This document shows positions 14,933 through 17,830 of a DNA stretch of 17,830 nucleotides, one piece after another (position 1 is the stretch's first letter; each line of letters begins with the position of its first letter). The notes beneath the pieces were generated by a model. The model did no database searches and was not told where the DNA came from. It saw only the letters and a list, made by a program, of their open reading frames with translations. The position numbers and the translations under genes were made by a program. Source of the stretch: an uncultured Coriobacteriaceae bacterium (lineage in GTDB: Bacteria; Actinomycetota; Coriobacteriia; Coriobacteriales; QAMH01); NCBI GenBank assembly GCA_902783925.1, contig CACZSV010000151.1, forward strand, positions 1 to 17,830, given 5' to 3'.

Positions 14933-16021
14933 CTACCTTTCCGTGCAGCTAATGCAGGGATCAATCGTCAGAATGACCATCGGGACATCGGCAAGCTCAG
15001 CTCCTGAAAGCGCGGCGACCATGCCCGCGATATTCTGGCTCGTCGGCGTTCGAATACGCATGCGCGCCAGGAATTTGGATCCGTTTCCCTTTGCGTAATA
15101 AAACGCCTGGCCTCGTGGCTGCTCGAGCGTCATCATCGTCTCGGCGTCTTTCTCGGGGCTTCCTTTGACGGGAACCATGACATCGCCTTCGGGAATCTTT
15201 GCAACGAGCTCGTTGATGATATCTATCGACTGAAGGACCTCTTTGACGCGCACGTCGCAGCGTGCATAGCAGTCACCTTGGTCGGAGAGGATGGGTTCGA
15301 ACGAGGAAAGCTCGCCATATGCACCCACGCCTAAGAGACGCTCATCGACTTCGAGCCCGGAGGCACGCGCGAAAGGACCGACCATCGAATACTCTTTCGC
15401 CTGCTCATGTGAGAGATACCCGACGCCGACCATACGGCTTTTCACCGAGCTATCGTCGAGAAGGGTTTTAGCAATCGTGCGATATTCTTCACGGAGACGT
15501 TCGAGTACGATAACGATGCCCTTAAGCGTCTCATTCGATACCTCTTGCCTGAAGCCACCGACATCGCAAGCTGAAAAGATAACGCGCCCGCCCGTGCATT
15601 CCTCGAAAATGTCGAGCACCTGTTCGCGCAGACGCCATGCATGCATGAACAAAGCTTCGAACCCGAAGCCATCGGCGAGCAGACCGAGCCACAGTAAGTG
15701 GCTGTGGATTCGCGAAAGCTCGTGGAAGATGACGCGCAGGTACTCAGCGCGGTCGGTAATCTCGATCCCCATAAGCTGTTCAATGCATTGCGAATACCCG
15801 AGAGAATGGCCAAATGAGCAAATGCCGCAAATACGCTCGGTGACGTATACGAATTGAGTATAGTCGCGCTTCTCGACGAGCTTTTCAAGACCACGGTGAA
15901 CATAGCCGATGCGCGGGATGGCATTGACGACACGCTCGTCTTCGAGCACAAGGTCAAGGTGGACGGGTTCGGGAAGCACGGGGTGCTGGGGGCCAAACGG
16001 AATGACGGTGCGTTTACTCAT
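14933..16021 (-). CDS. echE: Ech-type [NiFe]-hydrogenase large subunit (NuoD-like)
   Basis: 362 aa. Both nickel-binding motifs are intact: ERICGIC with C65 and C68 near the N-terminus, and DPCISC with C356 and C359 at the C-terminus. This identifies an active-site NiFe subunit, not complex I NuoD, which has lost these Cys. The protein ends at R362 right after CISCTER, so no C-terminal peptide has to be cleaved off; CooH and some EchE proteins are known to lack it, whereas HycE has it. The start at 16021 (MSKRTVIPFGPQHPVLPEP) has GAGGGG upstream and overlaps echD by 8 nt (ATGAGTAA), which implies translational coupling; a longer frame to 16081 reads across echD. It faces the cytosol as part of the membrane complex and makes or consumes H2. 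Confidence 0.96.
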   Translation of the reverse strand: MSKRTVIPFGPQHPVLPEPVHLDLVLEDERVVNAIPRIGYVHRGLEKLVEKRDYTQFVYVTERICGICSFGHSLGYSQCIEQLMGIEITDRAEYLRVIFHELSRIHSHLLWLGLLADGFGFEALFMHAWRLREQVLDIFEECTGGRVIFSACDVGGFRQEVSNETLKGIVIVLERLREEYRTIAKTLLDDSSVKSRMVGVGYLSHEQAKEYSMVGPFARASGLEVDERLLGVGAYGELSSFEPILSDQGDCYARCDVRVKEVLQSIDIINELVAKIPEGDVMVPVKGSPEKDAETMMTLEQPRGQAFYYAKGNGSKFLARMRIRTPTSQNIAGMVAALSGAELADVPMVILTIDPCISCTER

Positions 16022-16439
16022 TGTCTGTCCCCTCTTCTTGGGCATCTGCGACGCGTGCGCTTTGCTCGAGTTCGGCTGCACGTGGGTTCATCGGAAACGT
16101 CATGGAAACCTGATAGAACTCTCCGCCGAAGTCAATGTTTATGCCGTCTATCTGTATGCCAAAAAGGTCATGGGTCTCATTTTCGAAGACGAATGCAGCT
16201 GGATACCATTCGGTGATTGAGGGAACATGCACGCCGTCGGGAACGTTAACCATAATGCCGGTCATCGATCCATCAGTCGTCTCGGGGTCGACAAACGCAT
16301 ACAGGACATCGCAGGATTCATCGAGCGCGGTTGCGCAAATCTGGACGAACTTGAAATCGCGCTGCTTGAAATCTGCAACGGTTTCGGCGAGGTCCTCGAG
16401 GCCCACATACTCGAAACTCGGGTTTTGAAATCTCCTCAT
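16014..16439 (-). CDS. echD: Ech-type hydrogenase subunit, NuoC-like
   Basis: 141 aa. It resembles the 30-kDa NuoC/HycE N-terminal family: SITEWYPAAFVFENETHDLFGI (about residues 74-95) matches the family signature of a proline-containing loop and an E-x2-D-L-F-G element. It has no cofactor ligands and is a structural part of the hydrophilic arm holding EchE and EchC. In formate hydrogenlyase this part is fused to the large subunit; here it is separate, as in Ech. A short acidic tail follows the core. AGGAGGGG lies just upstream of the ATG, 9 nt after echC ends, and the 3' end overlaps the echE start. Confidence 0.9.
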   Translation of the reverse strand: MRRFQNPSFEYVGLEDLAETVADFKQRDFKFVQICATALDESCDVLYAFVDPETTDGSMTGIMVNVPDGVHVPSITEWYPAAFVFENETHDLFGIQIDGINIDFGGEFYQVSMTFPMNPRAAELEQSARVADAQEEGTDNE

Positions 16440-16448
16440 GCTCCCCTC

Positions 16449-16982
16449 CTACTCTACACCTGCACCCGAAGCACCGGGTACATCGTCGACTTGCGCCACA
16501 GGAACGTGAGCGCCGCTTGCAGCATCTGATTCGCTGCGGTCTTTATGTGCGGGATTCATCTTCATGGCCTTGGCTTTTTCTTCGAGTATGCCGACACCGG
16601 CAACAACGGCGTCGATTATGGATTCAGGTCTGACTGCGCAGCCGGGAACATAGGCATCGACGGGTATGACCGAATCCGTTCCTCCCAGTACGTTATAGCA
16701 GGTCTGATACACGCCTCCACCACATGCGCATGCACCGCACGCAACGACGACCTTGGGCTCGAGCATCTGATCGTAGATCTGCTTGATAACGGGTGCGTTC
16801 TGTTCGTTTACGCCGCCTGTCACAACGAAGATATCGGCGTGCTTGGGGTTGCCGGTATTGACCACACCAAAACGCTCGGCATCGTAGAGCGGTGTCAGCG
16901 CCGCGAGCACCTCGATATCGCAGCCATTACAACTTGATCCGTCGTAGTGAATGATCCAGGGTGATTTGCTTACATAAGACAT
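16449..16982 (-). CDS. echC: Ech-type [NiFe]-hydrogenase small subunit (NuoB-like)
   Basis: 177 aa. It carries the proximal [4Fe-4S] cluster with ligands C18 and C21 (CNGCD), C85 (in CGACACGGG) and C115 (PGC). The CxxC spacing is the hydrogenase form; NuoB of complex I has adjacent Cys. It passes electrons from EchF clusters to the NiFe site of EchE. Beyond the usual core (about 145 residues) there is an additional low-complexity tail of about 35 residues rich in Ala, Ser, Asp and Val (SESDAASGAHVPVAQVDD...), with no known role. The ATG at 16982 has AAGGAT at about 9 nt and begins 12 nt after echB. Confidence 0.95.
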   Translation of the reverse strand: MSYVSKSPWIIHYDGSSCNGCDIEVLAALTPLYDAERFGVVNTGNPKHADIFVVTGGVNEQNAPVIKQIYDQMLEPKVVVACGACACGGGVYQTCYNVLGGTDSVIPVDAYVPGCAVRPESIIDAVVAGVGILEEKAKAMKMNPAHKDRSESDAASGAHVPVAQVDDVPGASGAGVE

Positions 16983-16994
16983 TGACGCACATCC

Positions 16995-17830
16995 TTAGAT
17001 GAAGAGCAGATAGATGATGTTGATGGAACCGCTTATAAGCGCGACCCACCATGCGCTTTTTAGCATAGTCTCCCATTTGACGCGGGCGAAGTTATTGTCG
17101 ATCCAAATCTCGAGAAACCAGACGAGCACGATCACGACGAGCGTGACGATAAGAGCTATCCAGCCGCCGGCCCAGACGATGAACATGCCGGTCCAGCCCA
17201 TGAAAAGTACGGTCTCGTACCAATGAGAAAGCTCGACAAGCGCGAGCGTGCGACCGGAAAACTCGGTGACGACACCGCGGACAAGTTCCTGATGAGCATG
17301 CTGCGCCATGGAGATGTCGAACGGGGACTTGCGAAGTTTAATTGTCAAGATAAAAACGAAGCCTATAAAGATGAGCGGCAAAAAGCAGATTAGCGGCATA
17401 TCCATGACCAGGAGTTCCTTGACGCTGAAGCTGCCCGTAGCCATATACATCCCGATAGCCACAAGGAGCACCATAGGTTCGTAGCTCATGACCTGAACCA
17501 TTTCGCGCTCAGCACCGATTTCGGAATACGGAGAGCGAGACGAATACGCAGCGAGCACGAAGAAGAGCGCTCCGAGCGTCTGAATAAAGACACAGAGCAG
17601 GAAGTTGGCACCGGAGAAAAATGCCATGCCTGCGATAACGATAAAGATGAGGTAAAGCCAGATGTAGAGATCTTGCGCACCGTTAACCGTGGCGTCCTCT
17701 TTTGCCAGCAGCTTGCGGAAATCCCACCACGGTTGACGAACCTTTGGACCCACACGACCCTGCATTCCCGCCGATATCTTGCGGTCAAGCCCGGCGAGCA
17801 GGCAACCGATAATGGGGGCGATGACGAGAA
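16995..17830 (-). CDS. echB: Ech-type hydrogenase membrane subunit (NuoH-like), 5' end outside the window
   Basis: At least 278 aa visible; the reading frame stays open to the window edge, so the N-terminus is missing. The segment LLAGLDRKISAGMQGRVGPK close to the edge is the conserved first cytosolic loop of NuoH/EchB/HycD, so the Met at 17765 is internal and not the start. Further along are a conserved acidic loop (YSEIGAEREMVQVMSYEP) and at least five hydrophobic helices. The subunit anchors the hydrophilic arm and takes part in proton or sodium translocation. Gene order matches echB-C-D-E-F; echA (NuoL/M-like) should lie just right of the window. Confidence 0.93.
   Translation of the reverse strand, partial: LVIAPIIGCLLAGLDRKISAGMQGRVGPKVRQPWWDFRKLLAKEDATVNGAQDLYIWLYLIFIVIAGMAFFSGANFLLCVFIQTLGALFFVLAAYSSRSPYSEIGAEREMVQVMSYEPMVLLVAIGMYMATGSFSVKELLVMDMPLICFLPLIFIGFVFILTIKLRKSPFDISMAQHAHQELVRGVVTEFSGRTLALVELSHWYETVLFMGWTGMFIVWAGGWIALIVTLVVIVLVWFLEIWIDNNFARVKWETMLKSAWWVALISGSINIIYLLFI

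Noticed and set aside
14933..17830. Reading the cluster as a complex I (nuo) or Fpo fragment
   Set aside because: EchE keeps both CxxC nickel motifs and EchC has CxxC in place of adjacent Cys, which identify a NiFe hydrogenase.

Overview
The window is a fully co-directional block: every gene I can support, 16 protein genes and one tRNA, is on the minus strand, so transcription runs from the right edge to the left. The content suggests a strict anaerobe that ferments or assimilates amino acids and conserves energy through ferredoxin and H2. A moderate-to-high-GC actinobacterium of class Coriobacteriia is my best guess. It rests on the combination of Ech-type hydrogenase, indolepyruvate:ferredoxin oxidoreductase, a VanW/G5 wall protein with a long basic Ser/Thr N-terminus, and a zinc-ribbon/FHA protein. 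The taxonomy is an inference, not something read from a marker gene.

Right part (about 14463-17830): five consecutive genes in the order echB (cut by the window edge), echC, echD, echE, echF. They are tightly spaced or overlapping and encode a group 4 membrane-bound [NiFe] hydrogenase that couples ferredoxin oxidation, H2 formation and ion translocation. Both NiFe-binding CxxC motifs are present in EchE, so this is a hydrogenase and not a complex I fragment. EchE ends three residues after the last Cys, with no C-terminal peptide to remove.

Middle (about 10899-14313): pgsA (phosphatidylglycerophosphate synthase), whose stop codon lies inside a GC-rich palindrome cluster, then a 271-base spacer, then a large membrane-anchored VanW/G5 cell-wall protein.

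Left part (about 1008-10792): a long, mostly tightly packed run. It starts with phenylacetate-CoA ligase (paaK) and a double-ACT protein, then a D-Ala-D-Ala carboxypeptidase and a zinc-ribbon/FHA protein. It continues with a second AMP-forming acyl-CoA ligase, iorA, iorB, a SurA/PrsA-like foldase and gluQ, and ends at an intrinsic terminator. A separate nitroreductase gene and a tRNA-Ala(GGC) gene, with a clear promoter and a terminator, complete the left end.

Working together: IorAB interconverts aryl-pyruvates and aryl-acetyl-CoA with ferredoxin, the two ligases activate aryl or fatty acids at the cost of ATP, and Ech exchanges electrons between ferredoxin and H2. Two ATP-consuming ligases beside IorAB fit assimilation of aryl-acetates into aromatic amino acids at least as well as fermentation. 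Envelope genes (dacA, foldase, FHA) are interleaved with these metabolic genes. I found no CRISPR array, insertion sequence, phage gene or toxin-antitoxin pair, and no clear new defence or mobile system.
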